Shown one piece after another: positions 29,869 to 39,149 of a DNA stretch of 64,000 bases. The stretch is from Branchipolynoe longqiensis. Taxonomy: Eukaryota; Annelida; Polychaeta; Phyllodocida; Polynoidae. Numbering within the stretch: the stretch's first letter is position 1; every line of letters starts with the position of its first letter. The stretch is taken from contig CM059190.1 in NCBI GenBank assembly GCA_030323885.1, positions 84,064,709 to 84,128,708 on the forward strand, written 5' to 3'. Under the pieces are notes generated by a model. The model ran no database searches, was not told the origin of the DNA, and was given only the letters and a program-made list of their open reading frames with translations. A program made the position numbers and the translations under genes.

Positions 29869-32800
29869 TCATTTCCCATTGTGATGTAAATAATGTATGT
29901 GGTCGCCTTCACACAAATCCCTGTGTTTCTGACCGGCATGTTTATCAAAGTATCTTTTCTGATTATTCTGTACTTTAGTTAATTCAACCTTCTTAGGTAA
30001 TTGACACTTTGGCTGGAGCTGTGTCTTTAGCACAGGTAATTTGCTCCTCAACCTGCGCGACATAAGTAGTTGTGCCGGAGAAGCACCTATGCCCTGTAAT
30101 GTCGTATTTCTGTAATTTAATAAAGCAATGTGCGGATCATTACCATCTAAAGTGGCCTTTTTTATCAATCGTTTAATAGTTTGAACATATCGTTCCGCCT
30201 GTCCATTGCTTTGAGGGAACAGCGGACTCGAAAAACTGGTCTGAAAGTCATATTCTTTAGCAAATTGCAGGTATTCAGCGCTACTAAATTGCGGCCCATT
30301 GTCAGACACCACAATCTTTGGGATCCCGTACCTGCAAAATGTTTGTTTCAATGCATGTATGATAGCTTTACTAGTTGTGGTTTCTAGTTCAATTACCTCA
30401 GGGAATTTAGAGTAGTAATCTACTATTACAATAAAATTCCTATGTTCTAACATAAACAAATCCACTCCTACTTTATGATAAGGAATACATGGTATGTGAT
30501 GACTTTCTAGTGGTTCTGAATGTTGTGCATTTCTGTATTCCTGACAAATTTGGCACCGCGACACAATGTCTTCTAATTGACTCCCTAAACCGAACCAAAA
30601 TACCGTGTCCCGAGCTAATTGTTTACATCGGACGACACCTAAGTGGGACTCATGTAATTTGTGTAGCATGTCAGGCTGTAATGAACGCGGTATAACAATT
30701 CGATTACCCTTTAATACGAGGTCGTCATGGATTGTAATTTCACTACGGTATGTAAAAAACGGTTTGACTTCGCGGCTGAGATTACGCTGACTATTGGGCA
30801 AACCGTGCAGTGCCAGGTAACTGATCTTCTGCAACGTATCGTCTTTCTTCACCTCCTGCCTTAGTTGTGACATACTACCATCTCCCAATTGAATCTCTGC
30901 CACCGTGAAGTCATCATCGAACAAGTTTTCAGGTGAAGTTAAGGTGGTGTGTGCCCTGGACAGCGCGTCTGCAAAGTACATCAGCGTGCCTTTAATGTGT
31001 ATGACTTTGATATTATAGTTCTGGAGCCTCATCCTCATACGCTGCATCCTCGAAGACAACGTATGGATGGACTTATTCATAATTGCTACCAGCGGTTTAT
31101 GGTCTGTTTGGACTGTCACCTCTTTGCCGAATATATACTCATGGAATTTTGTACATCCGAAACATATGGCTAGTAATTCTTTTTCGATTACAGCATAATT
31201 AGATTGTGTGCTATTTAAAGCCTTTGACGCCATGGCCACAGGTTTATCGTTTTGAAACAAAGTGGCACCTAGACCTGATTTAGATGCATCAACTTGCAAA
31301 ACTATATCTGCATTCACATCAAAATATTTTAATACTGGGGCCTTGGTTAGTAACTGTTTGAGTTTTTCAAAAGCATCTATTTGTTCTTGTTGCCAGTGCC
31401 AAGCCACATCTTTGGTGAGAACAGTATGCAATGGTTTGGCAATGTCCGCCATGTTAGGGATGAATTTATTTACGTAACCCACCATCCCTAAGAACCGCTG
31501 TATAGCCTTTTTATCCCTGGACGCTGGCATGTCAATTATAGCTTGTACTCTTTCCTTACTAGGTGACACCCCTTCAGATGTCAGTACATGACCTACATAG
31601 TTGACTTGAGACTTACATATCTTAGATTTCTTGGGATTAAGGGTAAGGTTAAATTTCCTGGCTCTGTCTAACACTGCCCGAAGTCGACTATTATGTTCTT
31701 GCACAGTGTGACCATATACTAGAATGTCATCTGTAATTACATTTACTCCCTTCAAATCTCCTAGTATGTTGTTCATTTCCTCAATGAAAATATCACCAGC
31801 CGTTTTTATGCCAAAAGGTAATCTAGTAAAACGATATCTACCCCATGGGCTATTGAATGTGCACAGGTTAGAACTCTCTCTATCTAAATGTATCTGCCAG
31901 TAGCCGCTGTTCGCGTCAAGCACTGAAAAATATTGTGCTCCATGCGTACTAGCAACAACCTCTTCGATAGTGCGTGTCGGATAGGGGCCTCTTAAGATAG
32001 CTTTATTTAATTTAGTCGGATCTAGGCATATTCTAATTTTTCCTGGTTTCCTCACAATGGTGATCGAGCTAACCCATGGAGTTGGTTCTGTTTGTTTCAT
32101 TATAACACCCAATCTTAACATTCTGTCTAATTCTTTACGTACCTCTGAACTAATAGCATGTGGAATGCGTCTGGGAGCATCAATGACAGGGGAAACATTT
32201 TTATCTACATGAATATGCGCATTAACTTCTATTTTGCCAATGCCTTTGAATACATCAGTGTATATATTTACCAAGTTTGTAGCTTTCTCCCCTTGATCTG
32301 AGACATCTGATACACAGTCCACCCTTCTGATTAGGTTTAGTGCAACACAAACACTCATCCCAAGAAGAGGGTTTCCCTTGTCTGTTACTTGAAATTTGAT
32401 CCTTTGTCCACGTACGGTGATCATCGTCTCTCCCACTGGCTGTATTCGTTGTCCTGTATACGTGACGAGATTGCATGTAGGCGGAGATAGGGTCAATCCC
32501 CCTATCTTGTCATACAATTCCCTTGTGATTATATTTGCCTGTGACCCTGTGTCCAGTTTAAATTCCATCATCACGTCGTTAATTTGTACTGTCGTGTACC
32601 AAAGCCTGCTGGTCTGTTCGCTGTCACTGTTTAACGCACTGACGAACAGGTCGTGCATGTTGTTGTCGTCGTATCCATCCTCCCATTCGTCTACATCGCA
32701 TCGTCGATCCATAGTAACTTCATTCACCGCGGTGTTTCTTTGTTCACGTCTCCTGCACATTTTGATGAAGTGTCCCGTCTTCCCGCATCCGGAGCACTGT

Positions 32801-33108
32801 TTATCTCGGGCTGGACAACGATTCTGGTAATGTTGATATCCACAATTTCCGCACTGAGACGTGAATGTATTTGTACGGCGCGCCTGCATCTGTGACCTCC
32901 GTTTCCATGGTTCCGGTCGTCGGTGTGACGTCACATCACTGTCACGTTTTGAAATTGCGTCGACGGTCTCCGTTGCTATATAAGATGAACTGTCACTCAC
33001 TAATTCCGATTTGTGTTCACTCAAACGACACAAATTGACACACATCTCCAGGGATAAATTACTTGTTTGCAATAGACGATCCCGTAAAGTTTTACATTTT
33101 TCCCGCAT
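29869..33108 (-). CDS. Gypsy polyprotein: nucleocapsid, protease, RT, RNase H, integrase
   Basis: 1079 codons, uninterrupted. Two zinc knuckles are at about residues 86-98 (C-x2-C-x3-H-x4-C) and 105-118 (C-x2-C-x4-H-x4-C). The protease active site DTGS is at 186. The RT core has LDANSGYWQIHL at about 397 and the catalytic pair in VITDDILVYG near 460. The RNase H aspartate is in LQVDASKSGLG near 607, with FADALSRA closing the domain at about 712. The integrase has an HHCC-type finger (H819, H822, C852, C855) and catalytic D883, D936 (VSDNGPQF) and E972 (GQAERY). There is no chromodomain. The N-terminal 85 residues look like the end of the capsid region, so the ATG at 33108 is probably not a natural start and the frame is the downstream half of a gag-pol reading. 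Confidence 0.95.
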   Translation of the reverse strand: MREKCKTLRDRLLQTSNLSLEMCVNLCRLSEHKSELVSDSSSYIATETVDAISKRDSDVTSHRRPEPWKRRSQMQARRTNTFTSQCGNCGYQHYQNRCPARDKQCSGCGKTGHFIKMCRRREQRNTAVNEVTMDRRCDVDEWEDGYDDNNMHDLFVSALNSDSEQTSRLWYTTVQINDVMMEFKLDTGSQANIITRELYDKIGGLTLSPPTCNLVTYTGQRIQPVGETMITVRGQRIKFQVTDKGNPLLGMSVCVALNLIRRVDCVSDVSDQGEKATNLVNIYTDVFKGIGKIEVNAHIHVDKNVSPVIDAPRRIPHAISSEVRKELDRMLRLGVIMKQTEPTPWVSSITIVRKPGKIRICLDPTKLNKAILRGPYPTRTIEEVVASTHGAQYFSVLDANSGYWQIHLDRESSNLCTFNSPWGRYRFTRLPFGIKTAGDIFIEEMNNILGDLKGVNVITDDILVYGHTVQEHNSRLRAVLDRARKFNLTLNPKKSKICKSQVNYVGHVLTSEGVSPSKERVQAIIDMPASRDKKAIQRFLGMVGYVNKFIPNMADIAKPLHTVLTKDVAWHWQQEQIDAFEKLKQLLTKAPVLKYFDVNADIVLQVDASKSGLGATLFQNDKPVAMASKALNSTQSNYAVIEKELLAICFGCTKFHEYIFGKEVTVQTDHKPLVAIMNKSIHTLSSRMQRMRMRLQNYNIKVIHIKGTLMYFADALSRAHTTLTSPENLFDDDFTVAEIQLGDGSMSQLRQEVKKDDTLQKISYLALHGLPNSQRNLSREVKPFFTYRSEITIHDDLVLKGNRIVIPRSLQPDMLHKLHESHLGVVRCKQLARDTVFWFGLGSQLEDIVSRCQICQEYRNAQHSEPLESHHIPCIPYHKVGVDLFMLEHRNFIVIVDYYSKFPEVIELETTTSKAIIHALKQTFCRYGIPKIVVSDNGPQFSSAEYLQFAKEYDFQTSFSSPLFPQSNGQAERYVQTIKRLIKKATLDGNDPHIALLNYRNTTLQGIGASPAQLLMSRRLRSKLPVLKTQLQPKCQLPKKVELTKVQNNQKRYFDKHAGQKHRDLCEGDHIHYLHHNGK

Positions 33109-33521
33109 ACTATCCGGTCACATAACAGTGATTCTTCAAATGATCCGTACTGGCAATATGACACACGGTTTCGCAGATTTCTCAGATATGTGTCCATCGA
33201 TTCCGTCGTTTGGTTCAACGTATTAAATTGATACCTGACTATAGTAATGTTGGTTTTACCTTCGCAATAAACTTTGAACTGTTCTATCAGTACCGTAATC
33301 TTGTCTTTGTTTTCCTCTGCGATGTCGAATGTTCTATGGATCTTTTGAGCCTCCGTTCCTGCTACGTGAAGGAATACGCAACACTGAACCCGCTCAGACT
33401 TTGCTGCTATTCCTGCTGCCACCGTGTAAATCCTATATGAGTCAATCCACTGTGTCCAGTTCAGGTTAATGTTACCTTCCAAGTTTAACGGCAGTGGGGG
33501 TTTTAGTCCTGAAAGTGCCAT
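33021..33521 (-). CDS. Gypsy gag, N-terminal (matrix/capsid) part
   Basis: Begins MALSGLKPPLPLNLEG, 31 bp inside the 5' LTR/PBS, with WTQWIDSYRIYTVAAG and a capsid-like VRYQFNTLNQ region, reaching LLCDRIVCG before going out of frame with the homologous continuation. The pol-containing frame overlaps its last ~90 bp in another phase. Because the switch falls inside the capsid-like region rather than at a domain boundary, a disabling one-base indel is more likely than programmed frameshifting. Confidence 0.85.
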   Translation of the reverse strand: MALSGLKPPLPLNLEGNINLNWTQWIDSYRIYTVAAGIAAKSERVQCCVFLHVAGTEAQKIHRTFDIAEENKDKITVLIEQFKVYCEGKTNITIVRYQFNTLNQTTESMDTYLRNLRNRVSYCQYGSFEESLLCDRIVCGKNVKLYGIVYCKQVIYPWRCVSICVV

Positions 33522-33536
33522 TCCTTGTTAGGTAAA

Positions 33537-33551
33537 CCACATCTGACACCA
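33537..33551 (-). other. Primer-binding site
   Basis: Minus strand TGGTGTCAGATGTGG immediately follows the 5' LTR. The TGG start matches a tRNA CCA 3' end. I do not name the tRNA. Confidence 0.8.
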
Positions 33552-33682
33552 TGTAAGATACGAGTCAACACGACACGGTGACTTCAAGTTAACGACTGAC
33601 TTTATTCAACCTCTGGTTGTCCTAGTTACATTCCGGTTATATCTGGGTCCCGGCGTGTATCAGCATACATACATATATTACA
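33552..33682 (-). repeat. 5' LTR of the gypsy element
   Basis: 131 bp, one mismatch to the 3' LTR, followed on the outer side by the CTTCC target duplicate. Confidence 0.97.
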
Positions 33683-33689
33683 CTTCCGG

Positions 33690-34570
33690 TAGAAAACTAA
33701 CCAACCAAAAATGTATCCGATTCACATTATGTACCATATAAGACAGCATTAAATTACATTGGATTTTGAGTATGTATGTGTGTTTACAGAAATATAAATG
33801 TATCTTTAAGGGCTAGAAATATTTATTATAATTATATTTGAAATATTTATTATAGTTATATTTATTTTTTATCTTTGTCTTGGGATAGAAATAATTATTA
33901 TAATTATATTTGAAATATTTGTTATAGATATAGTTCATTTTTGTCTTTGTTTTTTTTAAGTTGCATATTCCGATAAGAACATGACATTTTCAAAAGCAAA
34001 ACACCCACATATCTAATTTAGATATTGGTGCATTTATTAAGCATTTGGTGCCGCATAAATGGGCATACTAAGTTAATTTAATAGAACCTGTTACTGCTGA
34101 AGTAAAGCAACCTCCAATCAATCAATCAATCATCTGCTGAAGCCTACGGGGTCAGAGTGTTTGTTGACAAGCACGCCAAAATTAATGTTACATGTCTGCA
34201 TTCCAAATATCTCTGAAGTTCGTCATTTAGTAATTTTAAAACAAAGTTACTTCAAATTAAAGTAATGTAGATTATAACGGTCAATATATTTATTTCAGAA
34301 AATGACAGAAGCTAAAAAAAACATCGGACTTTGCAACTTTAACACAAACGTAAAAATAAGTATACAGAGAGAGGTAGTGATGCTTAGCGTTTGTTTGAGC
34401 AATAACTTATTCAGGTTGTAAGCGCTTAATGATGTTTTGGAGGCTCGGGGTGGGTGTGTTGGGGTTGGGGTTGGGGGGTGGAGACCGGGTTGGAGGTGGG
34501 GGTGCGGGTGGGAACGCTGGGATGTTGGCACATACTGCGTCATCGGCTGGTGGTCATCCGTATCTCTAGT
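33690..34570. other. Unannotated stretch with G-rich end
   Basis: AT-rich, with a short tandem of 'AAATATTTATTATAATTATA' at 33810-33930. 34435-34515 is G-rich (GGGTTGGGGTTGGGGGGTGG) with quadruplex potential. No gene. Confidence 0.6.
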
Positions 34571-35513
34571 TAATGGGGCTGTCACACTACGACGTAACGC
34601 GGTAGTAGCGTAAGCCGGCATAGGTGAAACTTAGCCATTATGTCGAGGAAGATCGAGATACGTTATGCGTTCATTAAGCCTACATCGAAGTACGTCAAGA
34701 TACGTCGAGTTACGTCAAGATACGGTGACGTGGACATACCCAAAACTTTTGACATAGCTGGACGTACAGGCCATTACGTTGGGCTATGTTGGGCTTACGT
34801 TGCGCTCATGTTAGGCTTATGTTGAGATACGTTAGAAGTTTATTAGAGCTACGTCGGTTTACGTTGAGCTACGTCGACTTACGGTAGACTGACGGAGAGC
34901 TGGGAGGAACGTGCAGCCCGCGCGCTGCCAACGTGCTGTTAACGTATCTCGACGGAGGACTAACGTGACTCTGATGTGTGTTAGTCTAACGTAAGTCCAA
35001 CGTGTCTTGACGTATTCAACATAGTTGATGAATAGCTGGTGTGCACATAATGTATGTAACATGCGCCAACGTAACCAAGCGTGCTGTGAACGTGGTTTGA
35101 ATGTTTTGCCTTTGAGAATATAAAGGCATCCACGTCGAGTCGAGCGCTCACTGTCCTTACCCTGAGCATGCTGGACTGTCGTTAGACTGATGTTGCTCAC
35201 TCGCGGGCCTGACATCAACTCACGTTATGAATAACATCAGAGTCACACATAGCTGAGCTGCTGCTAAGGTTTCGCTAGGCTGACGCCGCGTATGCTGGAG
35301 GCAGGTTAGCCATAAGCCTTTTTTTTTATGTTCTAACTTGTTGACACATGTTCCAACTAGGTTGGACTGACGTTTCGCCTACATCCACTACATTGCACTA
35401 ATGTCCAAATTGGTCCCGCAACGCCGAGAATTTCAACATATCTCGACGTAAATAAGTGATTTCTATGTTCCCCACTCGCTGGCCAGTTACATCGTAGTGT
35501 GACAGGGTTATTA
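34571..35513. mobile_element. Large foldback MITE with TACGTCGAG-type 11-bp repeats
   Basis: The left end is TAATGGGGCTGTCACACTAC. The inverse of the right end is TAATAACCCTGTCACACTAC. The 940-bp interior carries many copies of ACGTC/ACGTT spaced at about 11 bp, for example TACGTCAAGATACGTCGAGT. No transposase or ORF with meaning. It belongs to the TAAnGCCnnGGTCACAC group. Confidence 0.85.
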
Positions 35514-35535
35514 GCATGCAATCTGAAAGGGTTAG

Positions 35536-36090
35536 TGGCAACAGCGGCGGTGGGAAAGGGAAGATGTGATTGGAGTTGGTGTGAGCTGGGGCAGTGGGAA
35601 AGGGAAGGTGTGATTGGAGTTGGTGTGAGCTGGGGCGGTGGGAAAGGGAAGATGTGATTGGAGTTTATGTGAGCTGGGGCCCATGTGGCAACAAGGTAAA
35701 CTGTGCTCGGAGAAGAAAAGTGCCTTAAGCAAGGATTGATTAATTGATTGATTGATTAATTGATTGATTGATTGATTGCCGATGGCTTAACGCCCTATTG
35801 GTACTGATGGTCATATTCATGGTGACAAGTTAGTGCTATTTATTCTGTCAGTTTTTAACTTCTTCATAAGTATATCCCCGTCTCTGCAATTAGCGATCCA
35901 TGAATTTATGCATGGTTTTGTTTGTTTTGTTTTTAATTAGAAAATCCTACCAAATTGTGTAAATATTGCCGGGGCTATTTCACTGGAAAAGCTGGACAAG
36001 GCCAGGGAAGATGTGATTGGAGTTGGTGTGAGCTGGGGCAGTGGGAAAGGGAAGATGTGATTGGAGTTGGTGTGAGCAAGGGCGGTGGGA
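35536..36090. repeat. 46-bp minisatellite split by an insertion
   Basis: Units of GGGAAAGGGAAGATGTGATT then GGAGTTGGTGTGAGCTGGGGC occur about three times at 35536-35680 and twice at 36000-36090. Between them lie (GATT)n at 35735-35780 and about 220 bp of SINE-like sequence ('GATGGCTTAACGCCCTATTG'), which appears to be inserted. Confidence 0.75.
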
Positions 36091-36377
36091 ATGGCACTAA
36101 CATAACGAGAGCCTGACGACAGCGATCCCTCAGCCTTGAGTGGGCGTTAAATAACTACCAGGAAATAATTAGTTTCAAGATGTGCAAACTATAAATTAGG
36201 CATATTCAATCATGGTAAGTGTGATAAGTAAAATTGTGTTTGTCATGCTTACTTCCCCGTATTAAATATCCAGATGATACACTGTCATGGCATACAGAAG
36301 CTTATATTTAACACCAGTCACCCGTCAGCATCCACAGTGTCATGGTTCGACGGACTTGTTTTGGTTGAGCCTCAACC

Positions 36378-36690
36378 TTGTGATGTTCTCTGTGGTGGAG
36401 TGGTTAGAGTGTCTGACTTTTTTCTAGGTCAGACTCCTAATCTGAGGGTCGGCGGTTCGATTCCCTGTGCCCCCAGCTCTGCCAATTTGGATTTCCACCG
36501 CTGTGTATAACTTACAGCGTCATCAAAGGCCGGTTGCTCTCATACCATGTTATGTGGTGTGGGAGGTTAAAAATCCCTTGGGTCAGTAAAAGTGTAGGCT
36601 CAGGCTTTCTATCGACCAGCAGTGGAATGAGGAAGACCAGTCATCTATGACTGAAATTTCCCCTCCTTAAACAACTAATGGACCAAAAAA
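36378..36690 (+). mobile_element. tRNA-derived SINE type E with the type B tail
   Basis: The head has GTGGTGGAGTGGTTAGAGTG (A-box-like) and GGCGGTTCGATTCCC (B-box-like). The body has 'GCTCTCATACCATGTTATGT'. From 36615 it carries 'GCAGTGGAATGAGGAAGACC' and 'GACTGAAATTTCCCCTCCTT', the same tail as type B. Confidence 0.75.
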
Positions 36691-36861
36691 CAGCAAAAAA
36701 ACCTTCGGCTTCGGCCCATTTGATATAACTCTGTACATCCACGCGGCCTATTATATATGTCTACACATTTCCTTTTTTGTTTTCTTTTTGTGAATAATTT
36801 ATTCATCTGAATGGTTCTTTTCGCAATTCCTGAACACTAATCGTCCAGTACTAGTTGCAGG

Positions 36862-36925
<64 letters not shown>
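36862..36925. repeat. (TA)n microsatellite
   Basis: Pure TA repeat adjoining a TA-flanked MITE. Confidence 0.95.
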
Positions 36926-36929
36926 GTTA

Positions 36930-37187
36930 CAGTAAGGTTGTGAAACTAGGGATTTCGTGAAATCCCTAAAACTTTCAGGGAATTCATGAAATCACTGTTT
37001 CACTTAGCGATTTCATGAATATCTTAAAATCTCTAGGGATTTCGCATAATTACTGAAATAAAAAAGTCTTATATTACACAACTTTACTCGGCACATTCTA
37101 GGAAGATTGCGAAATAACCTACATATTTGATCATTTGTTTAGGTATTTCACATACTTACTGAAATCCCTAGTTTCACAAACTCACTG
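36930..37187. mobile_element. Tc1/mariner-type MITE
   Basis: 258 bp with inverted ends CAGTAAGGTTGTGAAACTAG and CAGTGAGTTTGTGAAACTAG (right end reversed), both continuing GGATTTC. It is flanked by TA on each side (36928-29, 37188-89). TA targets and CAGT ends fit Tc1/mariner. Confidence 0.88.
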
Positions 37188-37198
37188 TAACATATGTA

Positions 37199-37513
37199 CA
37201 GTATGACCCCGTTATACCAAGCTCGGTTAATCCAAACTTTTGTCGGCGGCCCGGCAAAATACTACCATTTATCATATAAAAAAGTTGGTTAAACCAAAGT
37301 CGGTTAATCCAAATCATCGGTTAATGCAAACAAAATTGTCGGACCCCAGGACACTCCAGTATGATTAAATCAAATTTTCATGTGGTTATGAGGTCATCTG
37401 AGACCCCACCAACTTTTTTATATGATAAATGGTAGTATTTTGCCGGGCCGCCGAAAAAAGTTGGGATTAACTGATCGTTTGGTTTAACCAAGTTTGGTTT
37501 AAGGGCTATACTG
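37199..37513. mobile_element. Pogo/Tigger-like MITE
   Basis: 315 bp. The ends are CAGTATGACCCCGTTATACC and, reversed, CAGTATAGCCCTTAAACCAA. TA flanks lie at 37197-98 and 37514-15. The long internal inverted segment includes CTACCATTTATCATATAAAA and TTTTGCCGGGCC in mirror order. 37597-37690 holds a further partial copy (GGTTAATCCAAACAAAT to GGGTTATACTATG). Confidence 0.85.
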
Positions 37514-37884
37514 TATATACCTAAAAAAAACAATAATCAAAGTGTCCACATCATTGTATATTAGATGTGCGATACACGCTTCCTCAAAGTGAAAGTCGAA
37601 GCCAAAGCTTGGTCAAACCAATGATCGGTTAATCCAAACAAATTTCTAGGGTCCCTTCAAGTTTGGTTTCAAAGGGTTATACTATGTATATCTATATACG
37701 AGGTATATTGCAATATATATATCGTATATATATTAATATTATTATATATATTGCAATATACAACTATAAGAATAGGTGGGGAGGCAGTAGCGTTCCCCCA
37801 ACGCTCGGACGCTTGGGTAGCCTGAGGGGGTGGCATAAGCGCACCCCCCCTCACCCCATTGACTGCTGTAGGGGGCAGGGCTCT

Positions 37885-38580
37885 GGGGCCGTATGCATGA
37901 AGAATTATTTATCGGCTCCGGTGTTAAGGGCAGGGTCTGGGTTAGCTAACGCAGGCATTGGAAATTCGGTCACAGGGTATGTATGGAGCCAAAGCATGGA
38001 GGCGTTAGCTAACCTAGCAGTTATTTATAGATATGGGAAATCCCCTCTGTGCCTGTGTACATTTGTCGATTTGATAATATAATATCGCCGCCGTTAATAT
38101 CGGTTTGAGTATGTAATTCTGTTAAATATGATCGCATTGAATAGATTTGGGTCTAATATATTGCCGCCGATGCAGCGGCGGCGGCGGCGATGTTTTGTTG
38201 ATGTTAGACAGCATGGATAGCGACGTCGATGCGGCGGCGGCGGTGATTTGTTTTGCGTACATTCGTCGATTTGACAATATTAATATCACCGCCGTTGTAG
38301 CGGAGGCGTTAATATCGGTTCGAATTTAGGGTTAATTTAATTAAATTTCACGATTTGAGTATGTAATTCTGTTAAATATGATCACATTGAGTAGATTTGC
38401 ACCTAATCGGTCCCTAACACCGCCCTTATACCTGCTACAGAGTGGGGTTAGCTTACCCAACTTTTAACTCGCGGGGTTTCCATAACACTGGTCCATGCAT
38501 ACCGACCTTTCGCCACTAACCTGGAGATCGCCGCTAACCATGGGTTTGGCTCGCTAACACCGCTCCATGTATACGGGGCC
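37885..38580. mobile_element. Foldback MITE with GCG/GCC interior, second copy
   Basis: The ends are GGGGCCGTATGCATGAAG and, reversed, GGCCCCGTATACATGGAGCG. Both sides carry GGTGTTA and TTAGCTAAC/TTAGCG. The centre has GCAGCGGCGGCGGCGGCGAT and GATGCGGCGGCGGCGGTGAT, with ATTCGTCGATTTGACAATAT as in 27112-27803. Confidence 0.85.
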
Positions 38581-38599
38581 TGGTCTTCACTCTTGACAA

Positions 38600-39030
38600 C
38601 AGAGCATATGTTCGCCTTTTGATTGTGCAGCCAGAACGGCCATTCTCAGGACTACTGCACAGCGAGGACAATTCTTTTTCTTTTTATTTGATTGTAATTG
38701 TATTTGTGGGCAAGGTATTTCCCAGCCAGACAATCAGGTTAATAAAGAGTATTGTCAACCATTTATGTATCTTGATGTTGTAGCTAATGCTAACATATAT
38801 ATTATTCACTCACAAGCTAGACTATATCAAGTTAAATTAGAGAACATTAAATAACATTGTATGGTAAACGATACAGTATGACAACATCTAAGTAATCAGA
38901 TGCTACCTGGGTGGTCTAAATCATGGTTGACAGTGCCTTACAGTGTAGTTACACTGATGTAACACAGGTTGAGATGACAACGCATATAGAATTATTATGT
39001 AAGCAGGACTATTTCAGTGTCATCGGGGTG
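38600..39030. other. Unannotated sequence
   Basis: No gene or shared repeat seen. Confidence 0.4.
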
Positions 39031-39145
39031 ATGCAAGCATGGCATCCTAACCATTACACTACCTAGGCCTCATGATGCAATCATCCTATTCACGCCTACC
39101 TGTTTATGCGACTCCTTGCCTGATAGGCCAGTGCAGAGTACTATG
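39031..39145 (-). mobile_element. tRNA(Gln)-like SINE type F, fragment
   Basis: The minus strand has GCCTATCAGGCAAGGAGT, AACAGGTAGGCGTGAATAGG and GCCTAGGTAGTGTAATGGTT, matching the order in the pair at 15626-16090. It breaks off within the A box. Confidence 0.6.
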
Positions 39146-39149
39146 CTCA

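Larger units (their letters stand above)
28918..33682 (-). mobile_element. Complete Ty3/gypsy LTR retrotransposon
   Basis: A 4765-bp element with 131-bp LTRs that differ at one position, TGT...ACA ends, and a 5-bp target duplication CTTCC (28913-28917 and 33683-33687). A PBS (TGGTGTCAGATGTGG, 33551-33537) directly follows the 5' LTR. A purine tract (GGAAGGGAGA) directly precedes the 3' LTR. Order is gag, zinc knuckles, protease, RT, RNase H, integrase, which is the Ty3/gypsy order. The LTR match implies a recent insertion. A frame break between the gag and pol parts is the only defect seen. Confidence 0.97.
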
